The notes under the pieces were generated by a model, which saw only the letters and a program-made list of their open reading frames with translations, was not told the DNA's origin and did not search any database. A stretch of DNA of 29,963 bases from DATDCV01 sp036524155 (GTDB lineage: Bacteria; Verrucomicrobiota; Verrucomicrobiia; Limisphaerales; UBA8199): the NCBI GenBank assembly GCA_036524155.1, contig DATDCV010000119.1, positions 1-29,963 of the forward strand, given 5' to 3'. The translations under genes were made by a program, and so were the position numbers. The stretch's first letter is position 1. Every line of letters begins with the position of its first letter. Shown here in pieces: positions 1 to 7,094 of this stretch.

Positions 1-19
1 CTGGACGTCATAAATGCTT

Positions 20-79
20 GCGCCGCGTGAGGGCACGCGGCCTACACTCCCTCGTAGGCCGCGTGCCCTCACGCGGCGC
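20..79. repeat. Perfect 26-bp inverted repeat (GC-rich hairpin)
   Basis: Arms at 20-45 and 54-79 are exact reverse complements and flank an 8-nt spacer (46-53). A transcript from either strand would form a very stable hairpin. It lies 23 bp past the stop codon of the minus-strand gene at 103-366. No T-tract follows it on that strand, so it is not a standard intrinsic terminator. Its style (GC-rich, symmetrical, intergenic) resembles the other palindromes in this window, although the sequence differs. A REP-like dispersed repeat is the likeliest identity, by inference. Confidence 0.85.
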
Positions 80-102
80 GACCTATGTCGGGGCGTATAG
101 CC

Positions 103-366
103 TTAACCGCAGGTGAACGAGACAAACTGTTCACCCTCAGATGCCCGGGTCGAGAGGCAATCCTCGCAGAGCCGGAACGTCGCCGGTATGCTGCCAAACC
201 ATTTGTTGGTCACCTGGTAGTCGCGGGCCTCGCCACCCCCGCAGAGCGAGCAGACCTCAGCCGTGCCTGCGGATTTGATAAGTTGCTTGGCATGCGCGGC
301 CTCTTGGGGATTCACCTTCGCCAAGGCCACGAACCACTCTTTCGAATGCGGCGTTAAACATGTCAT
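103..366 (-). CDS. Small two-CxxC (zinc-ribbon-like) hypothetical protein
   Basis: An 87-residue protein of unknown function. Two cysteine pairs are visible, CSLC at about residues 39-42 and CEDC at about 67-70, spaced as in a small zinc-binding domain. The N-terminal third is probably helical. The ATG at 366 is preceded by a strong GGAGG ribosome-binding site about 6 nt upstream, which supports both the start and the reality of the gene. It has no signal peptide or membrane segment, so a cytoplasmic zinc-binding protein is likely. It is monocistronic here, with the 20-79 palindrome downstream. The 90-residue reading frame on the opposite strand lacks comparable support. Confidence 0.7.
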   Translation of the reverse strand: MTCLTPHSKEWFVALAKVNPQEAAHAKQLIKSAGTAEVCSLCGGGEARDYQVTNKWFGSIPATFRLCEDCLSTRASEGEQFVSFTCG

Positions 367-603
367 GCGGATCCTCCGAAATACGCACGGACGCGTCAGT
401 TTGGGGCTTTCACCGGTTATTTACCTCCCATTTTGCTCCGCCAGCAAGAAGTTTCTATGCGTCAATATAAAATACACGCTCGCTGGTGTTCCGAACTGCC
501 ATGGTTGTTGCTGACGGCCGCCAAGCGCGACGCCTTGTAGGTGGCGTATTGCGGTTGAGGGAGCGCAGTCGGTTCGCTCGCAGTTTTGGCCTGAGTTCTT
601 CGC

Positions 604-609
604 TATAAT
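604..609 (+). promoter_or_regulatory. Possible -10 box (TATAAT)
   Basis: A perfect TATAAT lies 15 nt before the ATG at 625. No convincing -35 hexamer is seen 16-18 bp upstream. If it is used with the 625 start, the 5' leader would be only about 9 nt. If translation starts at the internal ATG 739, the leader would be about 120 nt. Weak, single-motif evidence. Confidence 0.3.
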
Positions 610-624
610 TCGTATAGTTGAAGC

Positions 625-1800
625 ATGACGGTTTCAACATACCTCCAGCATCCTACCGTCGCTCGCGCTGGCACCAGTTCACTATCCAACGCCGGTTGGC
701 TCGCCCTGCGATTCCTCGACCTGCCCGGCAGAACCTTGATGACCGGGCTCATTTGCGCATGCCTTTTGACCCAAACGCGTGCGGCTCTTCCGCAGAGCGA
801 CGGGAGCGAGTTTGTCGACCTGGAGAAGCTGTCGGACCGCGTCGTGCTGGCCTACTGGGTCGGGATGGACCGGCGCTGCAACCTGACGGCGATTCGGACC
901 GTGAAGGGCCTGGTGATCATCGATACCGAAATGTCGCCCCGCATCGTCGGCCCCATTAAAGAGAAGCTCGAGCGAACGTTCGGGCGGAGCGACTGGGTCT
1001 ATGTGATCAATACGCACGCCCATGACAACCACCCCGGCGGCAACAGCCTGTTCAAGGGGGCCGTGATTGTCGGTCACCAGAACTTGCCGGGAGACATGCA
1101 GTGGATCGTTCGCCGGCAAACCGAGCCCGAGTGGAAGAACCGGGAGATCGAGCGCGCCGACAAGTATATGCAGAGCCTGCGGGCCGGGTTGCCGCGGATG
1201 GCCGGACGCAGTGCTGAAGAGACGAGAATGGCCCGGGAAGAGATCAAGTTTTGGGAGTTTCACACCCAGGATCTCCGAGAGGGATATGCGGTGGTCAAGC
1301 CCTCGCTCACTTTCACCAACGAGCGCACGCTGGACCTGGGCGATGTGCAGTTGGAATTGGTGTTCTTCGGTAGGGGCCACAGCTTGTCGGACACCCTGGT
1401 GTACATCCCGCAAGAGAAACTCCTGGTCTCGGGTGGCATTCTATACCAGCGAGCCCATTTCCCCGAGATCGGCGAGCAATCCACACTCGAGGACGTCCGG
1501 CGGTTTCTGACGGTACTCGACAGGTTTCTTGCCCTGGACGTGCAGATCGACCACGTGGTCCCTGCCCACAGCCCGCCCTTGCTGAAGAGCGATCTGACGC
1601 CAGTCCGAGACTATTATCAGCGAATGCTTGCCGGGGTCCAAACGGCTCAGCGCCAGGGACTGACACTGGACCAGGCGAAGCCGCGGCTCGCGGCGACCCG
1701 GTTTCCCGCATTCCGAGACAGGCCTCCTGGCGTTTGGTCTCACGGCATGCACGAACGCAACCTGCGCAATCTCTGGCGCATCGTCCAAGAAAAGCAGTAA
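625..1800 (+). CDS. Exported MBL-fold hydrolase-like protein with altered metal site
   Basis: A 391-residue metallo-beta-lactamase-fold protein. The fold is shown by THAHDNHPGG (His131, His133, His136), VGH (His151), GRGHSLSDTLVYIP (His252) and VVPAHSP (His315). In the canonical HxHxDH motif the Asp is replaced by Asn135, although an Asp occurs at 134. The bridging Asp usually found in a TGD segment is Gly271 (VSGG). All five His ligands are kept but both Asp ligands are missing, so activity may be changed or lost. An ATG at 739 (residue 39) starts a good signal peptide (MTGLICACLL...), so the true start may be 739 rather than 625. Export is likely. The substrate is unknown. Downstream are the minus-strand tRNAs, so it stands alone. 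Confidence 0.85.
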   Translation: MTVSTYLQHPTVARAGTSSLSNAGWLALRFLDLPGRTLMTGLICACLLTQTRAALPQSDGSEFVDLEKLSDRVVLAYWVGMDRRCNLTAIRTVKGLVIIDTEMSPRIVGPIKEKLERTFGRSDWVYVINTHAHDNHPGGNSLFKGAVIVGHQNLPGDMQWIVRRQTEPEWKNREIERADKYMQSLRAGLPRMAGRSAEETRMAREEIKFWEFHTQDLREGYAVVKPSLTFTNERTLDLGDVQLELVFFGRGHSLSDTLVYIPQEKLLVSGGILYQRAHFPEIGEQSTLEDVRRFLTVLDRFLALDVQIDHVVPAHSPPLLKSDLTPVRDYYQRMLAGVQTAQRQGLTLDQAKPRLAATRFPAFRDRPPGVWSHGMHERNLRNLWRIVQEKQ

Positions 1801-1822
1801 TGAGAGAAATAATTTGAAAAGA

Positions 1823-1900
1823 TGGTCGGGGCGGTGAGATTCGAACTCACGACCTCTTGTACCCGAAACAAGCGCGCTAGCCAGGCTACGCTACGCCCCG
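1823..1900 (-). tRNA. tRNA-Pro (anticodon CGG)
   Basis: The minus strand folds into a full cloverleaf. The 7-bp acceptor stem is CGGGGCG/CGCCCCG, the anticodon stem is CTTGT/ACAAG with loop TTCGGGT, and the T-arm is GTGAG-TTCGAAT-CTCAC. Anticodon CGG reads CCG. The CCA end is encoded (1823-1825). It is 78 nt with CCA, normal for tRNA-Pro. It lies 60 bp downstream of the other tRNA-Pro on the same strand, so the two are probably co-transcribed. Confidence 0.97.
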
Positions 1901-1960
1901 AACCTGTAAGGCATACAGTGGAAGGAATGAGACTGAAATGCAACCACGAAATTCAGCTAA

Positions 1961-2037
1961 TGGTCGGGGCGGTGAGATTTGAACTCACGACCTTCTGAAC
2001 CCCATTCAGACGCGCTACCAAGCTACGCTACGCCCCG
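1961..2037 (-). tRNA. tRNA-Pro (anticodon GGG)
   Basis: A minus-strand cloverleaf with acceptor stem CGGGGCG/CGCCCCG, anticodon stem TCTGA/TCAGA with loop ATGGGGT, and T-loop TTCAAAT. Anticodon GGG reads CCC and CCU. CCA is encoded at 1961-1963. The acceptor and T stems match the neighbouring tRNA-Pro(CGG), suggesting an old duplication followed by anticodon-arm divergence. It is the upstream member of the pair and follows the E2/E3 genes on the same strand by about 70 bp. Confidence 0.97.
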
Positions 2038-2109
2038 AACCATCGCGCCGGCTTCAAAGCCAGCCTGAGCCAATACTACGCGGCCGCGCGGACAATTCAA
2101 GACTGAAGA

Positions 2110-3534
2110 TTAAGCGGAGGCCGTCTTTTTCTTTGCCCACGTGTGGGTCGCGTGGCCGTAAAAAGCCTCCGCGGCTTCCATCAGTGTCTCGGAGAGGGTG
2201 GGATGGGGGTGCACCGCGAGGGCGATGTCCTTGGCCGTCGCGCCCATCTCGACGGCAAGCACGCCTTCGGAAATTAGTTCGCCGGCGCCGACGCCGACGA
2301 TGCCAACCCCAAGAATGCGTTCGGTATCCGGTTCGATAATGAGTTTGGTCAGCCCATCCGGCCGGTCGAATGACAGCGCGCGGCCTGAGGCCGCCCAGGG
2401 GAACTTGGCGACCTTGACCTCCAGGCCTTTGGCCTTGGCCTCCGATTCCGTCAGACCGCACCAGGCGAGTTCGGGGTCGGTGAAAACCACCGCCGGAATC
2501 GTGACGTCGGCAAAGGCGCTGTCTTCACCAATGATCACCTCGACCGCGATGCGGGCTTCCTTGCTGGCCTTGTGGGCAAGGAGCACGCCGCCAGCGATAT
2601 CGCCGATGGCATAGACCGAAGGATCGGTGGTCTGCTGCTTGTCGTTGACGTGGACAAAGCCTTTGTCATCGAACGAGACCTTGGTGTTTTCCAAGCCGAG
2701 ATCGTCGACGTTCGGGCTGCGGCCAACGGCGACCAGAACCCGGTCATAAAGCTCTTCCTGCTTTTGGCCGTCCAAATCGAATTCGACTTTAATCTGCTTT
2801 CCGCTGGTGGCCATTTTACCGACCTTTGTTTTCAGGCGGACTTCCTTGAAAGCTTTCTTCGCATAGGCAACGACCGGCCGGGCGAGGTCCGGATCGGCGC
2901 CGGCCAGGATAGTGTCCAGGGCTTCGACGAGGACTACCTTGCTGCCAAACGCGGCATAAACGGTGCCCAGTTCCATGCCGATATAGCCGCCGCCGATCAC
3001 CAGCAGGTTTTCGGGTATGTCCTCGATCTCGAGCGCTTCGCGCGAAGTCATCACGCGAGGGTTGCCGAGGTCAAAGGCCCTGGGCATGGCCGATTTGGAG
3101 CCGACAGCGACGATGGCTTTCTCGAAATGAACGAACTGCTGGCCCTCGGCGGTTTCGACGCGCAAGGTCCGCGAGTCCTCGAAATAACCGCGCCCGTGCA
3201 GGACCTGCACCGCCCGCATTTTGGCCAACTGTGCGACGCCACCCGAGAGGCGCGCGAGGATGGAGTCCTTCCAGGCTCGCAGTTTAGGCAGGTCGATGGT
3301 GGGCGCCCCGAAAGTGATGCCCCGATGTTCGGATTCCCTGGCGGCGGCAATGTTATGGGCGGCGTACAGCAGGGCTTTGGACGGGATGCAGCCGCGATTC
3401 AGGCACACGCCGCCCAGGACCTTGTCGCGCTCGATGAGAATGACTTTCCTGCCCAGGTCGGCAGCGTAAAAAGCGGCGGCGTAGCCTCCCGGTCCGGCGC
3501 CGAGTACTGCGATTTCGGTGTTAATGGCATCCAT
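2110..3534 (-). CDS. lpdA: Dihydrolipoyl dehydrogenase (E3)
   Basis: A 474-residue flavoprotein that reoxidises the dihydrolipoyl group of E2 and passes electrons through FAD to NAD+. Visible signatures in order: FAD-binding GAGPGGYAA (residues 12-20), redox disulfide GGVCLNRGC (Cys44, Cys49), NAD-binding GGGYIGMELG near residue 185, second FAD contact AIGDIAGG near 310, and the C-terminal catalytic pair in HPHPTLSE (His444, Glu449). The length is typical of the family. The ATG at 3534 directly precedes the FAD motif. The E2 gene lies upstream on the same strand. The two would be adjacent but for an inserted four-helix-bundle cassette whose reading frame ends 12 bp before this start. Cytoplasmic. 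Confidence 0.97.
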   Translation of the reverse strand: MDAINTEIAVLGAGPGGYAAAFYAADLGRKVILIERDKVLGGVCLNRGCIPSKALLYAAHNIAAARESEHRGITFGAPTIDLPKLRAWKDSILARLSGGVAQLAKMRAVQVLHGRGYFEDSRTLRVETAEGQQFVHFEKAIVAVGSKSAMPRAFDLGNPRVMTSREALEIEDIPENLLVIGGGYIGMELGTVYAAFGSKVVLVEALDTILAGADPDLARPVVAYAKKAFKEVRLKTKVGKMATSGKQIKVEFDLDGQKQEELYDRVLVAVGRSPNVDDLGLENTKVSFDDKGFVHVNDKQQTTDPSVYAIGDIAGGVLLAHKASKEARIAVEVIIGEDSAFADVTIPAVVFTDPELAWCGLTESEAKAKGLEVKVAKFPWAASGRALSFDRPDGLTKLIIEPDTERILGVGIVGVGAGELISEGVLAVEMGATAKDIALAVHPHPTLSETLMEAAEAFYGHATHTWAKKKTASA

Positions 3535-3546
3535 ATCAAGATTGGT

Positions 3547-4110
3547 TCAATTCCCTCTCGTCGTCGTGCTCGTCCTCGTTCTCGTCCCCGTGCTCGTCCT
3601 CATCCTCGTTCTCGTTCTCGTCCTCGATTCTGCGGGCTTCACATTAACCTTGTATTCCACCCGTTCCTCGTGGAGTCGTCCGTCGCTCTGATCAAACCGA
3701 TCGACAAGGCCGCAGAGCATCGAGACGATCCTCAACAATAGACCTTTACCTTCCGCGACTCGATCCGAACTGAAAACGCTTTTGGCCACTAAGGCGTCCA
3801 GGCATCCTGCGCATTCCGTAGCCGAACCACGGGCGTCGTCAAAAAATCTCGCTCGCGCTTGGCCTCGGCGCTTTCCGTTGCCTTCAGCGGTGTTAAGAAG
3901 GCAGGAAAGGCTCGCCCTGTCGAGTTGGTCACAAACCTCGCGGGTCTTTCCGCCAGCAACGCCTTTAGCCTCTTCAAGCAGGGGCGTCACCCAAGTGATA
4001 AATCGAAGCTCCGACTGATAAACATCGAGGTTTTCGTGATCGAAACAGTTAGGTTTGGCACGAACTGAGGCGGGAGGAACCGTCACCGCGGGATTCGGTG
4101 GAGCATTCAT
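3547..4110 (-). CDS. Four-helix-bundle protein (S23/IVP family)
   Basis: About 187 residues from the ATG at 4110. The core matches the four-helix-bundle family first found in 23S rRNA intervening sequences: FDHENLDVYQ, then QLDRASLSCLLNTAEGNGKR, then RFFDDARGSATECAGCLD. The molecular function of the family is not settled. Its members are related to the accessory protein of diversity-generating retroelements. The Arg/Thr-rich C-terminal tail (RTRTRTRMRTSTG...) is simply translation of a CTCGTC-type simple repeat and is probably not a functional domain. The reading frame stays open up to 4179, but that extension crosses the other repeat arm and the E2 gene, so 4110 or a later codon is preferred. 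No clear ribosome-binding site is seen. It is inserted between E2 and E3 and bounded by inverted repeats. Confidence 0.8.
   Translation of the reverse strand: MNAPPNPAVTVPPASVRAKPNCFDHENLDVYQSELRFITWVTPLLEEAKGVAGGKTREVCDQLDRASLSCLLNTAEGNGKRRGQARARFFDDARGSATECAGCLDALVAKSVFSSDRVAEGKGLLLRIVSMLCGLVDRFDQSDGRLHEERVEYKVNVKPAESRTRTRTRMRTSTGTRTRTSTTTRGN
3553..3628. repeat. CTCGTC-type simple repeat (left arm of inverted pair)
   Basis: About 75 bp of imperfect CTCGTC/CTCGTT hexamer repeat on the plus strand. It encodes the end of the four-helix-bundle reading frame on the minus strand. Bases 3569-3596 match the reverse complement of 4112-4139 at 26 of 28 positions, with a 19-bp perfect core. It therefore forms the left arm of an inverted pair enclosing the gene. 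Confidence 0.85.
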
Positions 4111-4111
4111 T

Positions 4112-4144
4112 CGAGCATGAGGACGAGAACGAGGACGAGGAGGA
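4112..4144. repeat. GACGAG-type simple repeat (right arm of inverted pair)
   Basis: A purine-rich GACGAG/GAACGAG repeat that abuts the E2 stop codon at 4145. Bases 4112-4139 pair with 3569-3596 (26 of 28). In the minus-strand transcript the two arms could form a long stem with the four-helix-bundle gene in the loop, recalling the terminal stems of rRNA intervening sequences. Confidence 0.8.
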
Positions 4145-5449
4145 TTAGAGACGCACACGACCCTCACCAAACTCCTCAAACGCCTTCACCAAATCCACCG
4201 TGAACCGCGCGGCGACGCCGCCGTCGATGACCCGGTGATCGTACGACAGGGCAATGGGCATCATGAGTCGAGGTACAACGGTGTCTTCCCGAACGACGGC
4301 CTTCATCGCGCCGCGCCCCAAACCCAAAATGGCCACCTCGGGTTTATTCACGATCGGGGTGAAATGGGCGCCGCCAATGCCGCCCTGGTTGGAAATCGTG
4401 AATGTGCCTCCCTTCAGTTCCTCAGCCGAGACTTTGCGGTCGCGGGCTTTCCGCGCCAACTCCTCCAGCTCTTTCGATAGCTCAAGCAGGCCCTTCTTAT
4501 CCGCGTCGCGGATGACCGGCACGATCAATCCAGCATCCGTATCAACGGCAATCCCTATGTGGTAGTATTCCTTGAAAACGATTTGCTGGGTGGCCTCGTC
4601 GAGACTCGAGTTCAGGATGGGGTGTTTTTTGAGCGTGTCCACGACGGCTTTGATTGCGAAGGAAGTAAGCGTCAGCCGCGTACCCTTTTGCTCGTAAGCG
4701 GAAGTGTATTTCTTGCGCAGCGCGTTCAGCAGGGTGATATCCGCATCATCGAACTGGGTGACGCGTGGCACCGCATTCCAGTTTTCAGACATGCGCCGCG
4801 CGATGACCTGGCGCAACGGAGACAGCGGCTTTTGGGTGACGGGACCCCATTTCGAAAAATCGATTTGCTCGGGCGGCGGCTTCAGGGCGGCAGGGGCAGG
4901 TCCTCCTGCGGCCCTGGACTGGGCAGCCAACCGTTGTAGGCGTTGAATATATGCCCTTACGTCCTCCAGCAAAATCCGGCCGCCACGCGCGCTGCCCCGG
5001 ACACGCGTCAGATCGATTCCCAACTCACGAGCCATTTTGCGAATCGAAGGTGCCGCTGCGACCGGTGCCCCGGGTTTTGCCTCGCCCAGCGATTCAGGCG
5101 ACTCGTCTTCTGATGGAGGCATCTGCTGCGGTGAAGGTGTCTGGATAATAGGCTCCCGCTCCCATCCCGTAGCGACACCTGGCTTTGGCTCGGTTGCCGG
5201 AGTCGCTGCTGCTCCCGACTCCACGCCGGCCGAAAGGATGCGTTGGCCAACGCTTATCTTGTCGCCGGTCTTGACGAAGATCTTTGTAACTTTGCCTGAA
5301 AACGTGGAGGGGATGGTCGCGACGGCCTTCTCGTTCTCGAGTTCGAGCACGGGCTGGTCTTTGGCAAGCAGGTCGCCCTCTTTGACAAAGAGGTTGACGA
5401 CTGTGCCTGAATCCGCGCCTTCTCCCAACGGAGGTAATTTTAGGTCCAT
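4145..5449 (-). CDS. pdhC: 2-oxoacid dehydrogenase dihydrolipoyl acyltransferase (E2)
   Basis: A 434-residue E2 core protein that moves the acyl group from E1 to coenzyme A. A single lipoyl domain spans residues 1-75, with the lipoylated Lys41 in ENEKAVA. A Pro/Ala/Glu-rich linker follows, then an E1/E3-binding domain at about 134-169 (APSIRKMAREL...GRILLEDV). The catalytic domain runs to the C-terminus and contains YDHRVIDGG (His405, Asp409). The ATG at 5449 is chosen because the lipoyl domain begins there. The frame is open to 5641, but that extension only translates a palindromic repeat. It is probably pyruvate dehydrogenase E2, although a branched-chain E2 is not excluded. No E1 gene is in the window. 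Confidence 0.95.
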   Translation of the reverse strand: MDLKLPPLGEGADSGTVVNLFVKEGDLLAKDQPVLELENEKAVATIPSTFSGKVTKIFVKTGDKISVGQRILSAGVESGAAATPATEPKPGVATGWEREPIIQTPSPQQMPPSEDESPESLGEAKPGAPVAAAPSIRKMARELGIDLTRVRGSARGGRILLEDVRAYIQRLQRLAAQSRAAGGPAPAALKPPPEQIDFSKWGPVTQKPLSPLRQVIARRMSENWNAVPRVTQFDDADITLLNALRKKYTSAYEQKGTRLTLTSFAIKAVVDTLKKHPILNSSLDEATQQIVFKEYYHIGIAVDTDAGLIVPVIRDADKKGLLELSKELEELARKARDRKVSAEELKGGTFTISNQGGIGGAHFTPIVNKPEVAILGLGRGAMKAVVREDTVVPRLMMPIALSYDHRVIDGGVAARFTVDLVKAFEEFGEGRVRL

Positions 5450-5570
5450 AGGTTCCGTTGCGCTGCAATTTGCATCAAAAATGAGTGAGTTCCAGAAAAT
5501 TCGCCAGAGAGAGGTGCCGCTTGGTTGTGCCGCTTCAGCCATTTGTGAAGGACGGCCGTTGCGGCGTGGT

Positions 5571-5675
5571 CGGCGCGCGGACTTCAGTCCGCAGCAACGC
5601 CCGCCAACAAGGAGTTTTCGCATTCCAAACGCAACGGCCAAGCGGGTATCCCTGCGGACTGAAGCCCGCGCGCCG
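5571..5675 (-). repeat. 105-bp palindromic element, copy A
   Basis: Terminal inverted repeats of 24 bp (5571-5594 and 5652-5675; 23 of 24 match) enclose a 57-bp interior. The reverse complement aligns without gaps, over all 105 positions, to 7557-7661 at about 78 of 105 identities, with an invariant TGGAATGC near the centre. The strand given is relative to copy B. There is no coding capacity, so it is a small non-autonomous element or a BIME-like repeat. It lies in the 343-bp gap between the E2 gene and the glycosyltransferase gene. Confidence 0.85.
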
Positions 5676-5680
5676 GTGCT

Positions 5681-5771
5681 GTAGGCGAGGCGCGCACTCC
5701 GCTGGCGCCGCCCGCTGCACGAGCTTGCGTTTCTGCTGTATTGCCGGCGCGCAGCGGAGTGCGCCCCCTAC
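5681..5771. repeat. Imperfect palindrome adjacent to copy A
   Basis: The outer arms begin GTAGG and end CCTAC and share GCACTCCGCTG in inverted orientation (about 5681-5708 against 5746-5771, with small gaps). It starts 5 bp after the 105-bp element. Together they fill most of the gap between E2 and the glycosyltransferase, so any promoter for E2 lies among or beyond them. The last bases lie just past the stop codon (5793) of the minus-strand glycosyltransferase gene, where a hairpin could protect the mRNA 3' end. Confidence 0.7.
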
Positions 5772-5792
5772 CATGCGTGTGAATTACTCGGG

Positions 5793-6932
5793 CTAGCGGG
5801 ATTGGACGCGCCGGAAGGTTTCCTCGCAGACCTCGCGGGCGGCGCCGGGGTGGCCGAGACGCCTGGCGGCGCGGGCCATTTCAACCAGTTTCTTCGACCC
5901 CAGCAACTGCTCCATTTTGAACGGAAGATCCTCGACCCGATTCACTTTGGCCGCGGCGCCGTGTTCGAGCAGAAAATCGCTGTTCGCGGCTTCCTGCCCG
6001 GGGATCGGATTCACAATAAAAAGCGGCTTGCCCATCGCGAGCACCTCCGACGTGGTCAGGCCGCCGGGTTTGCTGATAATAAGGTCGGCGATCGTGATGA
6101 GCTCGTGCATATTGGAAGCATAGCCGAGAACATGTGTGGGATGCCCCCAATCGCGGGCCGCCAATTCGCGCCGGAGTTCCTCGTTCCGGCCGGCCACGGC
6201 AACCACTTGCAGTTTACGTTCCACCTTATCGAGTTCGCCCAGGATGGAAGCGATGGGTCCCATGCCGAAGCCTCCGCTAAGAACCAGCACGACCCGTTGG
6301 TCGTCGCGCAGGCCCAGCGTCTGCCGGACGACTTTCGCATCCGGTTTGGTAGAGAATTTCCCTGAGATCGGGATGCCGGTTGCCACGATGTTATCGGGTC
6401 GAGCGCCACGGGCAACCAGCCGGGCTTTGGTTTCCTCGGTCGCAACACAGTAAAGGTCGACGCACGGCTCCATCCAGAGCGCGTGCGCCTCGAAATCGGT
6501 TACGACACTGACGACGACCGGCGAGACCTTCGCGTTCTCCCGCTCGTTCTTCTCTCGACCGCGCATCTGGCCCAGCGTTTCAAGCGGCAAATAGTGAGTG
6601 CAGAGCACCGCGTCCGGGCGAAACTGTTTCACGTGCCGGCGGAACAACCCTCGCGACTTTCCCGGAACCAGGCGCTTAATCCGGTTGAATCGTCCGGCCA
6701 CCTTGGGGTTATCGGTCTTGCCAAACATCAAGCCCCAAATCTCCGGGGCGTGTTCGACGATCTTCACGTAACCATCCGATACGATCTTGCGGTGTAGCGG
6801 CGAGAAGAACTTGACGAGGTCAAGCCGTTCGACAACGTCGCTGGGCCGGAACGCGCGCCAGGCTTCGTCGAGGGCCGCCGCCGCTGCGAGATGTCCTGCC
6901 CCCGCCGTTACCGTCGCAATAAGAATTCTCAT
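5793..6932 (-). CDS. MGDG-synthase-like diacylglycerol glycosyltransferase (GT28)
   Basis: A 379-residue GT-B glycosyltransferase. The N-terminal half resembles the MGDG-synthase acceptor domain (ILIATVTAGAGHLAAAAAL, then RPDAVLCTHYLP and VVTDFEAH). The C-terminal half is GT28-like, with a nucleotide-sugar site (LSGGFGMGP near 220 and SKPGGLTTSEVLAMGKP near 290-306). The family transfers galactose or glucose from a UDP-sugar to diacylglycerol at the inner membrane face, making membrane glycolipids. The donor sugar cannot be read from the sequence. The length matches bacterial UgtP/MGD-type enzymes. The ATG at 6932 begins directly with the first beta-strand. It is separated from E2 by repeats and is likely transcribed independently. 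Confidence 0.9.
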   Translation of the reverse strand: MRILIATVTAGAGHLAAAAALDEAWRAFRPSDVVERLDLVKFFSPLHRKIVSDGYVKIVEHAPEIWGLMFGKTDNPKVAGRFNRIKRLVPGKSRGLFRRHVKQFRPDAVLCTHYLPLETLGQMRGREKNERENAKVSPVVVSVVTDFEAHALWMEPCVDLYCVATEETKARLVARGARPDNIVATGIPISGKFSTKPDAKVVRQTLGLRDDQRVVLVLSGGFGMGPIASILGELDKVERKLQVVAVAGRNEELRRELAARDWGHPTHVLGYASNMHELITIADLIISKPGGLTTSEVLAMGKPLFIVNPIPGQEAANSDFLLEHGAAAKVNRVEDLPFKMEQLLGSKKLVEMARAARRLGHPGAAREVCEETFRRVQSR

Positions 6933-7094
6933 GGCTCAGTAGAAATTCTGCGCACCTATCGTGTCACAGGCCGGTGCAAGATGGATGACAGTGCGCCCGT
7001 GGCACGCCAAGCGATGGGCCGCCGGGGGCCTCGAGTGCGTTCTCGTGCGCCACTTGTCCCGCCCGTCTGAACGCTGCGGTCGCGCCGACCACTG

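Noticed and set aside
85..357. 90-codon plus-strand open frame
   Set aside because: Antisense to the minus-strand CxxC protein, which has the better ribosome-binding site and a recognisable cysteine pattern.
2048..2063. Short hairpin after dihydrolipoyl dehydrogenase as a terminator
   Set aside because: The stem has a wobble and a 2-nt loop, with no T-tract. The tRNAs follow directly, so read-through is plausible.
3553..3628. CRISPR-like repeat
   Set aside because: The repeats are contiguous hexamers without spacers, so it is a simple repeat. No cas gene is present.
2572..3741. 389-codon plus-strand open frame
   Set aside because: Antisense to dihydrolipoyl dehydrogenase. Its last part reads the CTCGTC repeat as Arg/Pro-rich sequence.
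4111..4179. Longer start for the four-helix-bundle gene
   Set aside because: It would overlap the E2 coding end and translate the repeat arm. No family member feature lies there.
5450..5641. N-terminal extension of E2
   Set aside because: The open frame upstream of ATG 5449 translates the 105-bp palindromic element, and the lipoyl domain starts exactly at 5449.
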